From NCBI GenBank assembly GCA_038150465.1, contig JAYOTP010000032.1, forward strand, positions 1 through 23,865: a stretch of DNA of 23,865 nucleotides, written 5' to 3'. The translations under genes were made by a program, and so were the position numbers. Under the pieces are notes generated by a model. That model searched no databases, had not been told where the DNA came from, and saw only the letters and a program-made list of their open reading frames with translations. Below are positions 8,588-16,300 of this stretch, piece after piece. Positions within the stretch are counted from its first letter, which is position 1; the number at the start of each line of letters is the position of its first letter. This stretch comes from RFXV01 sp038150465. Lineage in GTDB: Bacteria; Bacteroidota; Bacteroidia; Flavobacteriales; Schleiferiaceae.

Positions 8588-9604
8588 ATGCACAAAAAAC
8601 TCATGCGGAAACATTGGTGGTTCCTCTCATTGGTGTTTGCAGTTTTTGAACTGAGGGGGCAAGATCCCCACTTCACTCAGTACTATGCGAATCCCCTTTA
8701 TCTGAATCCAGCCTTCGCAGGATCTGAGATCTGTCCGCGGTTCAGCATGAACTACCGGAACCAGTTCCCGAACTTCGGGGCCTACCAGACTTACAGTGCG
8801 AGCTACGACCAATATGTCGATGCGGTAAAAGGCGGATTGGGTCTTTTGATCTTGAGAGACGATGCTGGAAACGGTACCCTGACCACCACAGAAATGAGTG
8901 GTATTTACAGTTACCATCTGAAGGTTTCGCGCAAATTCACTGTATTGGCAGGTTTTCAGGGAACGCTGAGAAGCCGGGCATTGAATTGGGGTGATTTTAC
9001 CTTCCCCGATCAGATCGATCCTTTCTACGGATTCGTTCTCCCCTCCAGCGAGGTGCCTCCGGGCTCCACAACCAATACGCACTTCGATCTTTCATTCGGA
9101 GCCATGGGATATACGAAGAATTTCTACCTCGGAGTGGCGATGCACCACATCACCCAGCCCAATGAGGCCTTCTTCTCCACCTCCGCTTTGCCCTCCAAGT
9201 TCACTGTGCACGCAGGAGCCAATATTCCTTTGAGCAAGAGACGTTTGCACAATGATGTGCTGAATTACCTCATCCCGAACATCACCTTCCAAACACAGGG
9301 TCCTTTTGGCGACATCTTCGCTTTGGGCAGCTTCATGCAGGTCAATTACTCTGTGGCCTTTATGAGAAACGGGATAGCGGGCGGACTCGGTTTTCGACAG
9401 AACAGCAACAATATCGATGCACTCCTGATCAATTTTGGCTTCATGCCCGAGGGACAGGCCTGGCGCATCGGATACAGCTACGACTACACCATTTCAGAAT
9501 TCTCCAATGCTGGCGGCGGTGCACACGAGATCGCACTGGCCTACCAATTCCCCTGTCGGGTGAAGAAGAAGAGATTGCAGGCAATAAAATGCCCTAAATT
9601 CTAG
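8588..9604 (+). CDS. PorP/SprF-family type IX secretion system membrane protein
   Basis: 338 residues from the ATG at 8588; the in-frame TTG at 8576 is rejected because the ATG gives a normal signal peptide (MHKKLMRKHWWFLSLVFAVF, cleavage before QDPHFTQ). The mature N-terminus QDPHFTQYYANPLYLNPAFAG is the family hallmark, as are the GGGAHEIAL segment near the end and the final CPKF. The middle consists of amphipathic beta strands, as expected for an outer-membrane barrel. Family members such as SprF of Flavobacterium and PorP of Porphyromonas sit in the outer membrane and support secretion or attachment of particular T9SS substrates. It lies 27 nt upstream of gldJ on the same strand, so the two are probably co-transcribed. 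Genomes usually hold many paralogues, and no partner adhesin is adjacent, so I give no gene symbol. Confidence 0.92.
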   Translation: MHKKLMRKHWWFLSLVFAVFELRGQDPHFTQYYANPLYLNPAFAGSEICPRFSMNYRNQFPNFGAYQTYSASYDQYVDAVKGGLGLLILRDDAGNGTLTTTEMSGIYSYHLKVSRKFTVLAGFQGTLRSRALNWGDFTFPDQIDPFYGFVLPSSEVPPGSTTNTHFDLSFGAMGYTKNFYLGVAMHHITQPNEAFFSTSALPSKFTVHAGANIPLSKRRLHNDVLNYLIPNITFQTQGPFGDIFALGSFMQVNYSVAFMRNGIAGGLGFRQNSNNIDALLINFGFMPEGQAWRIGYSYDYTISEFSNAGGGAHEIALAYQFPCRVKKKRLQAIKCPKF

Positions 9605-9631
9605 TTTAACGGACGTTCATATCCCATTATC

Positions 9632-11212
9632 ATGAGCTATATCCACAAAAGCCTGGTTGCATCGGCCCTCCTACTGATCGGCAGTTCGTGCAGCGAGCAG
9701 TCCAACACCACAGGTTGGGACATCAACGATAGAAAGAACGGCGGATTCCACGCCAACCTGGATTACCAGGGACAGGAAACCGGACCAGGTCTGGTCTTTG
9801 TCGAAGGCGGCACATTCACCATGGGCCGGGTCGAAGAAGACTTCTTAAAAGACTGGAACAACATTCCACGCCAGCTCACCGTCGCTTCATTTTACATGGA
9901 CGAATTTGAGGTGACCAACGTGGACTACAGAGAGTATCTCTACTGGCTGAGAAGGGTATTCGACATCGGCTACTACCCAGAGATCTATGAAAAGGCTCTG
10001 CCCGACACATTGGTTTGGAGAGACAAGATGGGCTACAACGAGGTATATGTCGAGAACTATCTCCGTCACCCGGCCTATAACTTTTACCCCGTTGTTGGGA
10101 TCAGCTGGCTTCAGGCTACAAAATATTGCTCCTGGCGTACAGACCGCGTGAACGAGCGCATTTTGATCGATGAGGGCATCCTGAACGAAATGCCCGATCA
10201 GGCCGACGCAGATCACTTCAACACGGAAGTCTACCTGTACAAATCCGGAGAATACACCCAGCAGAACAAAAAGGGGCTTCCTGATTTCAACCCGAACAGC
10301 CCTTATGGCAAGGAAGGCCGTCCGGCGCGCGTTGAAGACGGATTACTTCTTCCCAAATACAGACTCCCGACGGAGGCAGAGTGGGAATATGCCGCCTACG
10401 GAAACATCGGCAACCGCATGTATGATCGGACCGTAGAGGGGAATAAGTATGGATGGAACGGCGGTTCGATGCGCAGCCCTGAAAAGGACGACCGTGGAGA
10501 TATGCTGGCCAACTACAAGAGAGGCCGTGGAGACAACATGGGACCTGGTGGATGGCTGAATGACCAGGCAAACATCACCATGCAGGTTGGATTCTATCCT
10601 CCCAACGACTTCGGACTCTACGACATGGCCGGCAACGTGGCTGAATGGGTATTGGATGTATATCGTCCATTGACACCTGAGGACATGACCGATCACCGCG
10701 CATTCCGTGGCAACCGTTTTGAAACCTTCGATGATGACTATGAGGACATCGGAACACTTGAGGTCTTGCAGGACCCTCAGTGGGACAAGGACAGTAATAT
10801 TGTGCGCCTACCCGGTGAACTCCCCGTACGTGCCGTGACCGCGAATGATAACTTGGACAGAAGAAACTATCAGGAATCTGATTACGTGGATTACCTCGAT
10901 GGTGATCTTGAGTCCTCTATCTTCTATGATCAAGAGAGTGATAATGAAGGCAAAGGCACTATGTACGAGTACGGAGCTACATCACTGATCGGAGACAATG
11001 TACGTGTATACAAGGGCGGAAGCTGGAAGGACCGTGCCTATTGGCTGTCCCCAGGCACGCGCAGATACCTGGAAGAAGATCAGTCGACAGATTTCATTGG
11101 CTTCCGCTGCGCCATGGACCGCGTTGGATTCCAGAACGAAGACAGTGATCGGGCCAAGACGTCCGAACCTCCGAAGCGCAAAAAGTTCAAGCGCTATCAG
11201 CTGAGTAAATAA
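9632..11212 (+). CDS. gldJ: gliding motility / T9SS lipoprotein GldJ
   Basis: 526 residues. A short signal peptide ends at a lipoprotein cysteine (LLLIGSSC, C20). The rest is a formylglycine-generating-enzyme (sulfatase-modifying) fold: FVEGGTFTMG (about 56-65), LPTEAEWEYAAYG (245 on), MAGNVAEWV (332 on), GGSWKDRAYW and GFRCAMD (C493). The fold is used structurally in GldJ and its relative GldK rather than for catalysis. A basic C-terminal tail follows (PPKRKKFKRYQLSK). In Flavobacterium johnsoniae GldJ is needed for gliding and for stability of GldK, and its extreme C-terminus matters for motility. Neighbours porU/porV and murF match the gldJ neighbourhood there, which favours GldJ over GldK. 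The region around 345-430 is very acidic. A strong terminator follows the stop codon. Confidence 0.92.
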   Translation: MSYIHKSLVASALLLIGSSCSEQSNTTGWDINDRKNGGFHANLDYQGQETGPGLVFVEGGTFTMGRVEEDFLKDWNNIPRQLTVASFYMDEFEVTNVDYREYLYWLRRVFDIGYYPEIYEKALPDTLVWRDKMGYNEVYVENYLRHPAYNFYPVVGISWLQATKYCSWRTDRVNERILIDEGILNEMPDQADADHFNTEVYLYKSGEYTQQNKKGLPDFNPNSPYGKEGRPARVEDGLLLPKYRLPTEAEWEYAAYGNIGNRMYDRTVEGNKYGWNGGSMRSPEKDDRGDMLANYKRGRGDNMGPGGWLNDQANITMQVGFYPPNDFGLYDMAGNVAEWVLDVYRPLTPEDMTDHRAFRGNRFETFDDDYEDIGTLEVLQDPQWDKDSNIVRLPGELPVRAVTANDNLDRRNYQESDYVDYLDGDLESSIFYDQESDNEGKGTMYEYGATSLIGDNVRVYKGGSWKDRAYWLSPGTRRYLEEDQSTDFIGFRCAMDRVGFQNEDSDRAKTSEPPKRKKFKRYQLSK

Positions 11213-11246
11213 GAAAGAAGCCCCGCAGTCGGGGCTTTCTTTTTTG
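11211..11246 (+). terminator. strong Rho-independent terminator between gldJ and murF
   Basis: AAGCCCCG-CAGT-CGGGGCTT forms an 8-bp GC-rich stem with a 4-nt loop (11218-11237), followed by TCTTTTTT. The AG-rich sequence before it can extend the stem through A-U and G-U pairs. It lies right after the gldJ stop codon. The murF start codon is only 12 nt past the T tract, so murF needs either read-through or a promoter that I cannot see. Confidence 0.88.
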
Positions 11247-11257
11247 ATCCGATCTTC

Positions 11258-12532
11258 ATGAATTTCCAGATACTTCACGAGCAGATCTTCTCCGGCGCCA
11301 GGGTCAGGATCGATTCACGTCAGGTGACAGCTGGTGATGTTTTCTTTACCGTGAGTGGAGACCGCTTCAATGCCAATGACTTTGTTCCCGAGGTGCTCAA
11401 AAAGGAGCCTTCTTTCGTGGTCATGGATGAAGATCGGGGCATTCAGGACGAACGCGTGATGATCGCTGAAGATGGACTGAAGGCCCTACAAGACTTTGCC
11501 CGATACCACAGGGAAAGGCTCAACATTCCGGTCATCGGTCTGACGGGAAGCAATGGAAAGACCACCACCAAGGAGCTTTTCCATGCTGTACTGAGTTCGC
11601 GTTTCCAATGCCGGGCAACGGCAGGGAATCTGAACAATCACATTGGGGTGCCACTCAGCTTGTTGTCCATACAGGAGCAGGATGAAGTGGCCATCATTGA
11701 AATGGGTGCCAACCACCAAAAGGAGATCGAATTCCTTTGCTCACTCGCTCAACCCGACATCGGATACATCACCAATTTTGGCCTGGCCCATCTCGAGGGT
11801 TTTGGCGGACCAGAGGGCGTGATCAAGGGAAAGAGCGAACTCTATGATCACCTGAGGGCCCATGGAAAAAAAGCGCTGGTGTGCTCGGACGACAGCGAGC
11901 AAATGCGGCGGTCCGAAGGCATTGAGCGATTGCTTTTTGGCCAGAAGGAAGAAGATCCTTTCTGCTTCTCTCCGCATAAGGAAGGACCTACTTTCCAGAT
12001 GAAATACCAGGAAAAGGTCGTCCACACCCAACTCAGCGGGGCTTACAATTTCACCAATGTGGCCTCTGCCTTTTCCCTTGGGCTGATGTTCGAGATGGAA
12101 GTGGAAGAGATCATCCAGGCCATTGAAGGCTACATTCCCACCAATCAGCGCTCCCAGCTCCAACGCTCTGAACGCAACAATCAACTGATCATCGATTGCT
12201 ACAATGCCAACCCAAGCAGTGTGGAACACGCCCTAAAAAGCCTGGGCAGATTCACTGGAAAGAGGATCGCTCTATTGGGTGATATGCTTGAGTTGGGCGC
12301 ATACGAAAAGAAAGAGCATCAGCGGATGCTTGACTGCGCCAAAAGCCTTGAGATCGACGAGATCATAACTGTTGGCCCCATATTCGCTTCACTAGAGGAT
12401 GAAAAAGTGCATTCCTTTTCACAAGCTCAGGATGCCCGTTCCTTCATAGAAAAACAAGCCCATGCTCATAGTACGATCCTGATCAAAGGCAGCCGTGGGA
12501 TGCGCATGGAACAGCTGATCGATCTACTGTAA
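11258..12532 (+). CDS. murF: UDP-N-acetylmuramoyl-tripeptide--D-alanyl-D-alanine ligase
   Basis: 424 residues. The N-terminal domain has the substrate-binding DSR (19-21). The central Mur-ligase domain has the ATP loop GLTGSNGKTTTKE (94-106), then GNLNNHIGVPLS (123-134), EMGANHQKEIEFL and the NFGLAHLEGFGGPEGVIKGKSE segment with the lysine typically carbamylated in Mur ligases. The C-terminal domain holds DCYNANPSS and LGDMLELG. It adds D-Ala-D-Ala to UDP-MurNAc-tripeptide in the cytoplasm, the last soluble step of the peptidoglycan precursor. The ATG start is supported by the family N-terminus. It follows gldJ on the same strand, as in Flavobacterium, but behind a strong terminator. Confidence 0.96.
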   Translation: MNFQILHEQIFSGARVRIDSRQVTAGDVFFTVSGDRFNANDFVPEVLKKEPSFVVMDEDRGIQDERVMIAEDGLKALQDFARYHRERLNIPVIGLTGSNGKTTTKELFHAVLSSRFQCRATAGNLNNHIGVPLSLLSIQEQDEVAIIEMGANHQKEIEFLCSLAQPDIGYITNFGLAHLEGFGGPEGVIKGKSELYDHLRAHGKKALVCSDDSEQMRRSEGIERLLFGQKEEDPFCFSPHKEGPTFQMKYQEKVVHTQLSGAYNFTNVASAFSLGLMFEMEVEEIIQAIEGYIPTNQRSQLQRSERNNQLIIDCYNANPSSVEHALKSLGRFTGKRIALLGDMLELGAYEKKEHQRMLDCAKSLEIDEIITVGPIFASLEDEKVHSFSQAQDARSFIEKQAHAHSTILIKGSRGMRMEQLIDLL

Positions 12533-12535
12533 CTA

Positions 12536-12552
12536 CGGAAACTGGTTTTCCG
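12536..12552 (+). terminator. hairpin just after murF (weak terminator candidate)
   Basis: CGGAAA (12536-12541) and TTTCCG (12547-12552) form a perfect 6-bp stem with a 5-nt loop, starting 3 nt after the murF stop. No T tract follows, so it may only protect the mRNA end. A second small hairpin GGGC-AAAT-GCCC lies at 12583-12594. The remaining bases up to 12662 hold nothing recognisable. Confidence 0.35.
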
Positions 12553-12662
12553 GGATGATAGTTTAAGTCGGATCGGGGGTCGGGGCAAATGCCCTCCTCC
12601 CCTGCGCTCAATCTAATTCTTCTTGATTACCAAGAAGCACCCGACATCATCCCATTCCCGAA

Positions 12663-12686
12663 TAAAAAAGGCCGCTCAAGGCGGCC
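12663..12686 (-). terminator. Rho-independent terminator of the acyl-CoA dehydrogenase gene
   Basis: On the minus strand GGCCGC (12686-12681), a 5-nt loop and GCGGCC (12675-12670) are followed by TTTTTTATT. The stem is perfect and GC-rich with a clear T tract, 25 nt after the gene's stop codon. It faces the 3' end of murF, where the two transcription units converge. Confidence 0.85.
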
Positions 12687-12711
12687 CGTGGTGTTATCGA
12701 TCAGATAATGC

Positions 12712-13854
12712 TTACTCCTGTAGAAGCATCCTGGAGATCACGATCTTCTGGATCTCAGTGGTTCCTTCGTATATCTCTGTGATCTTGGCATCACGCATCA
12801 ATCGCTCGACGTGGTATTCTTTCACGTAGCCATATCCGCCGTGGACCTGGACCGCCTCTCGTGCAATGTCATTGGCCACCCTTGAAGCATATAGTTTGGC
12901 CATCGCACTTTCCTTGTCAAAGGACTTTCCCTGATCCTTCAACCATGCCGCTTTGAGACAGAGCATTCTCGCTGCTTCCACTTCAGTGGCCATGTCCGCC
13001 AATTTGAATGCGATCTCCTGATGCTTGTGGATCTCCTTCCCAAAGGCCTTGCGCTCCTTGGAATACTTCAGTGCCAATTCATAGGCCCCGCTGGCAATGC
13101 CCAGCGCCTGGGCCGCGATTCCGATCCGTCCGCCTGAAAGCACTTTCATGGCAAACTTGAAACCGAATCCCTCCTCGCCCAAGCGATTCTCTTTAGGTAC
13201 ACGCACATCCTGGAACATGAGGGAATGGGTATCGGAACCACGTATTCCCATTTTGTCCTCCTTCTTACCCACCGTGAATCCTTCCATGCCTTTCTCCACG
13301 ATCAGGCAGTTGATGCCCTTGTGGCCCAATTCCACATCGGTCTGAGCCATCACCAGGTAGACACTGGCTGAATTGCCATTGGTGATCCAGTTCTTGTTTC
13401 CGTTCAACAGATAATGATCGCCCTTGTCTATGGCCGTGGTCCTTTGTGAAGTGGCGTCTGAACCTGCTTCGGGCTCCGAAAGGCAAAAGGCTCCGATCTT
13501 TTCCCCCTTGGCCAATGGAAGCAGATATTTCTGCTTCTGTTCCTCGCTGCCAAATTTTTCAAGCCCCCAGCACACCAAAGAGTTGTTCACAGACACCACA
13601 ACAGAGGCTGATGCATCCACCTTGGAAAGCTCTTCCATGGCCAGCACATAGCTGATGGTGTCCATTCCCCCTCCTCCGTATTCTGGAGAAACCATCATGC
13701 CCATGAATCCCAATTCGCCAAGTTTCTTGATCTGTTCGGCGGGAAAGCGCTGCTGCTCATCGCGTTCAATAACACCCGGAAGCAACTCACTTTGAGCGAA
13801 GTCGCGTGCGGCCTGTCTGATCATCTCATGTTCTTCGGTCAGCTGAAGCTCCAT
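12712..13854 (-). CDS. acyl-CoA dehydrogenase (short-chain / butyryl-CoA type)
   Basis: 380 residues with the full acyl-CoA dehydrogenase pattern. It has an N-terminal helical domain starting MELQLTEEHEMIRQAARDFA, the FAD-contact segments AFCLSEPEAGSDATS and NGNKNWITNG, the GIAAQALGIA helix region, and the C-terminal VQVHGGYGYVKEYHVERLMRD and ITEIYEGTTEIQ segments. The Glu in IYEGT (E363) matches the catalytic base of short-chain and butyryl-CoA dehydrogenases. It oxidises acyl-CoA to trans-2-enoyl-CoA with FAD, passing electrons to ETF; chain-length preference cannot be fixed from sequence. It is a monocistronic unit with its own promoter (13886-13916) and terminator, divergent from anmK with 66 nt between start codons. 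Confidence 0.95.
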   Translation of the reverse strand: MELQLTEEHEMIRQAARDFAQSELLPGVIERDEQQRFPAEQIKKLGELGFMGMMVSPEYGGGGMDTISYVLAMEELSKVDASASVVVSVNNSLVCWGLEKFGSEEQKQKYLLPLAKGEKIGAFCLSEPEAGSDATSQRTTAIDKGDHYLLNGNKNWITNGNSASVYLVMAQTDVELGHKGINCLIVEKGMEGFTVGKKEDKMGIRGSDTHSLMFQDVRVPKENRLGEEGFGFKFAMKVLSGGRIGIAAQALGIASGAYELALKYSKERKAFGKEIHKHQEIAFKLADMATEVEAARMLCLKAAWLKDQGKSFDKESAMAKLYASRVANDIAREAVQVHGGYGYVKEYHVERLMRDAKITEIYEGTTEIQKIVISRMLLQE

Positions 13855-13885
13855 AGCGGGGGATTTTCGATTTTTGAGGACAAGG

Positions 13886-13916
13886 CAAATTTACGCTTGA
13901 ACGTCCAAGAGCCCAA
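13886..13916 (-). promoter_or_regulatory. promoter of the acyl-CoA dehydrogenase gene
   Basis: On the minus strand TTG (13916-13914), a 20-nt spacer and TAAATTTG (13893-13886) match the Bacteroidota -33/-7 consensus in every defined base. Transcription should begin near 13880, leaving a leader of about 26 nt. The -33 box lies 4 nt upstream of the anmK start codon, so the promoter occupies the whole gap between the divergent genes. Confidence 0.72.
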
Positions 13917-13920
13917 AGAG

Positions 13921-15006
13921 ATGGAACAGAGAACTGTCAACGCTGTCGGGTTGATGAGCGGCACCTCCCTGGACGGTCTTGACATCTGCTTTGTCCAGTT
14001 CAGCCACAAGGCCGTTTCCAAAGAGCCAGACCCGAGGAAATACCTGCCTTGGACCTTTCAGATTCTGGCTGCGCACACCTACTCCCATTCTTCAGCCCAA
14101 AAAGAAGAACTGAGAAAAGCCCACCTGCTCGCAGATGTTGAACGGGAAGTGCTCGATGGACGGTACGCCGAATGGGTGGTTGAAAAGCTCAGGGAATTTG
14201 CTCAGGAATATCCGATCCAGACAGCCGAGGTCTTCGGTTTTCATGGCCCCACGCTCTTTCACGATGTAGAAAATAAGATCAGCATCCAACTGGGTGACGC
14301 ATCCCTCATTGCCCGTGAAATGAACTGCCCGGTAGTGGCGGACTTCCGCAGTGCCGACCTTTTGGCTGGCGGCAGAGGTGCCCCATTGGTTCCCATGGGT
14401 GATGCCTTGCTTTTCAATTCCTTCGATGCACGCGTGAATCTTGGTGGATTCGCCAATTTTTCCATGGACCACAATGGAGCAACGATCGCAAGCGATTCGA
14501 GCATCTGCAATTTTGCATTGGACCGACTCGCGCAAAGAATGGGACATCCATACGATCGGAATGGACAGCTCAGCGCCCAGGGAACAGTGGACAAGGCGCT
14601 TCTTAAGAAGTTGGAAGGATCCATGGACCCATTCACCTCCGGAGTCGCTTTGAGCCGCGAATGGGCCGAAGCTGTCCTATTCCCCTTGGTATACGAAGCC
14701 GAACTGCCCAGCGCTTTGACGACCCTTTGCGAACATGTGGCCCTGCAACTCAAAAGACGGCTGAAGTCCGCACAAAAGGTCCTACTGAGCGGTGGTGGAG
14801 CGCACAATGACCATCTGGTCGGACGCATACGGCATCATCTGCCGGGATCTGTTCACATACCCGACACCCAGACCATCGAGATGAAGGAAGCTTTGATCTT
14901 CGCTCTTCTGGCCTATTTGAAAAAAGCCGGTTCGTACAACGTGCTCAAGGGAACGACCGGCACAGGCTTCGATCATACATCGGGGGCTCTTTTTCTGCCC
15001 TCTTGA
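13921..15006 (+). CDS. anmK: anhydro-N-acetylmuramic acid kinase
   Basis: 361 residues from the ATG at 13921; homology begins at once with AVGLMSGTSLDGLD, so longer readings into the divergent gene are not needed. Visible signatures are the nucleotide-binding MSGTSLDG (12-19), FHGPTLFHD (108-115), VADFRSADLLAGGRGAP (139-155), NLGGFANF (173-180) and the late VLLSGGGAHND segment of the ASKHA fold. AnmK hydrates and phosphorylates 1,6-anhydro-MurNAc to MurNAc-6-phosphate, recycling cell-wall fragments in the cytoplasm. No other recycling gene is adjacent. It is 67 nt upstream of the amino-acid dehydrogenase on the same strand. An imperfect -7 box TACGCTTG (13892-13899) overlaps the opposing promoter. 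Confidence 0.94.
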   Translation: MEQRTVNAVGLMSGTSLDGLDICFVQFSHKAVSKEPDPRKYLPWTFQILAAHTYSHSSAQKEELRKAHLLADVEREVLDGRYAEWVVEKLREFAQEYPIQTAEVFGFHGPTLFHDVENKISIQLGDASLIAREMNCPVVADFRSADLLAGGRGAPLVPMGDALLFNSFDARVNLGGFANFSMDHNGATIASDSSICNFALDRLAQRMGHPYDRNGQLSAQGTVDKALLKKLEGSMDPFTSGVALSREWAEAVLFPLVYEAELPSALTTLCEHVALQLKRRLKSAQKVLLSGGGAHNDHLVGRIRHHLPGSVHIPDTQTIEMKEALIFALLAYLKKAGSYNVLKGTTGTGFDHTSGALFLPS

Positions 15007-15073
15007 TCTTTCCTTCGGACTCCGGTCGATCGTAGCCTCCAAGACATTATTTTCGTTTGCCTATTGTCCCCCG

Positions 15074-16300
15074 ATGAAAGACTTGCTCCGCGCTTTTGAA
15101 GCCAAATCCCCTGAGATCGTGTTCCACTGGTCCGACCCCGAGACCGATGCCCAGGCGTGGTGCGTGATCAACTCACTGCGCGGGGGTGCTGCAGGTGGGG
15201 GAACGCGTATGCACCCGAATGTCACACAGCGGGAAGTACTTTCTCTGGCCAAGACCATGGAGATCAAATTCCAGGTGGCTGGTCCGGATATCGGTGGTGG
15301 GAAGTCAGGTATTCGGTTCGATCCTGCCGATCCGCGGAAGGAGGATGTGTTGCGCAGATGGTACAAAGCACTCAGGCCCATGCTGAAGAGTTGCTACGGC
15401 ACGGGCGGAGACATGAATGTGGACGAACTCCATGAAGTGATACCCATGACTGCTGATCTGGGGATCGACCATCCTCAGGAAGGCGTGTTCCAAGGCCATT
15501 TTCAACCGTCCAAGGAACAAAAAGAACGATCCATAGGCCATCTCCAAAGAGGTGTCGTTCTGCCCCTGAAATCCCCGGATTTGAGTCCACTGCCGAACGG
15601 AACCTATACGGTCGCAGACATGATCACTGGTTTTGGAGTGGGTGAGAGCATTCGGCATTTCTGCGCCCTTTTCGGTGAGCAGGCCAAGGGAAAAAGAGCC
15701 ATTATCCAAGGCTGGGGCAATGTGGCATCCGCCGCTGCATGGTATTTGAGCGAGATGGGCGTACAGATCGTCGGCATCATCGATCGTGCAGGTGGCATCA
15801 TCAGTGAAGACGGGCTCGGAAAAGACCAGGTGCGTCAGCTCTTTCTAAGCAAGAAGGGAAATCAGATCGACAGCCCGGATCTAATGCCTTTTGATCGGGT
15901 GAATGAACAGATCTGGGATGTCCCTGCAGATATTTTCATCCCCGCAGCAGCCTCAAGGCTCATTACACAGGAACAACTTGAGCGAATGCATGCCTCTGGG
16001 GTGCACATCATTTCGTCCGGAGCCAATGTGCCATTTGCAGATGAAGAGATCTTCTACGGTCCCATCGCCGAGCAGGCAGACAAGCAGATGAGTTGTATAC
16101 CGGATTTTATTTCCAATTGCGGGATGGCCCGTGTTTTTGCCTACCTCATGCAGGCAGAAACGAAGGTTGAAGAGGAAGCGATCTTTTCCGATGTCAGTCA
16201 GATCATTTACAAAGCGCTTTCAAAAATTCGGAATGAAGGAAACGATCCCAAACGGATCACTGAACGAGCGTATGCTCAGGTATTGAACGAACTGGTATGA
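15074..16300 (+). CDS. Glu/Leu/Phe/Val-family amino-acid dehydrogenase
   Basis: 408 residues. The N-terminal catalytic domain carries GGAAGGGTRMHPN (37-49), a lysine in MEIKFQVAGPDIGGGKSGI (K65 and K77, expected substrate-binding and catalytic lysines) and GTGGDMNVDE (D113, probable catalytic Asp). The C-terminal Rossmann domain has QGWGNVAS (212-219) for NAD(P), IIDRAGG and FIPAAASRLIT. It catalyses reversible oxidative deamination of an L-amino acid. The GGGK motif is closer to leucine dehydrogenase, while the length and GxYTVADMITGFGV segment are closer to glutamate dehydrogenase, so substrate and symbol are left open. Its stop overlaps the nhaD start by 4 nt (ATGA). A near-consensus -7 box TTCGTTTG lies at 15052-15059 without a TTG at the right distance. 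Confidence 0.9.
   Translation: MKDLLRAFEAKSPEIVFHWSDPETDAQAWCVINSLRGGAAGGGTRMHPNVTQREVLSLAKTMEIKFQVAGPDIGGGKSGIRFDPADPRKEDVLRRWYKALRPMLKSCYGTGGDMNVDELHEVIPMTADLGIDHPQEGVFQGHFQPSKEQKERSIGHLQRGVVLPLKSPDLSPLPNGTYTVADMITGFGVGESIRHFCALFGEQAKGKRAIIQGWGNVASAAAWYLSEMGVQIVGIIDRAGGIISEDGLGKDQVRQLFLSKKGNQIDSPDLMPFDRVNEQIWDVPADIFIPAAASRLITQEQLERMHASGVHIISSGANVPFADEEIFYGPIAEQADKQMSCIPDFISNCGMARVFAYLMQAETKVEEEAIFSDVSQIIYKALSKIRNEGNDPKRITERAYAQVLNELV

Noticed and set aside
13792..13920. N-terminal extension of anmK into the divergent gene
   Set aside because: It would start at a TTG inside the acyl-CoA dehydrogenase gene and add 43 residues without family similarity; AnmK homology begins right after the ATG at 13921.
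15007..15073. Riboswitch or structured leader before the amino-acid dehydrogenase
   Set aside because: The gap is only 67 nt and no conserved riboswitch core or strong stem was seen.
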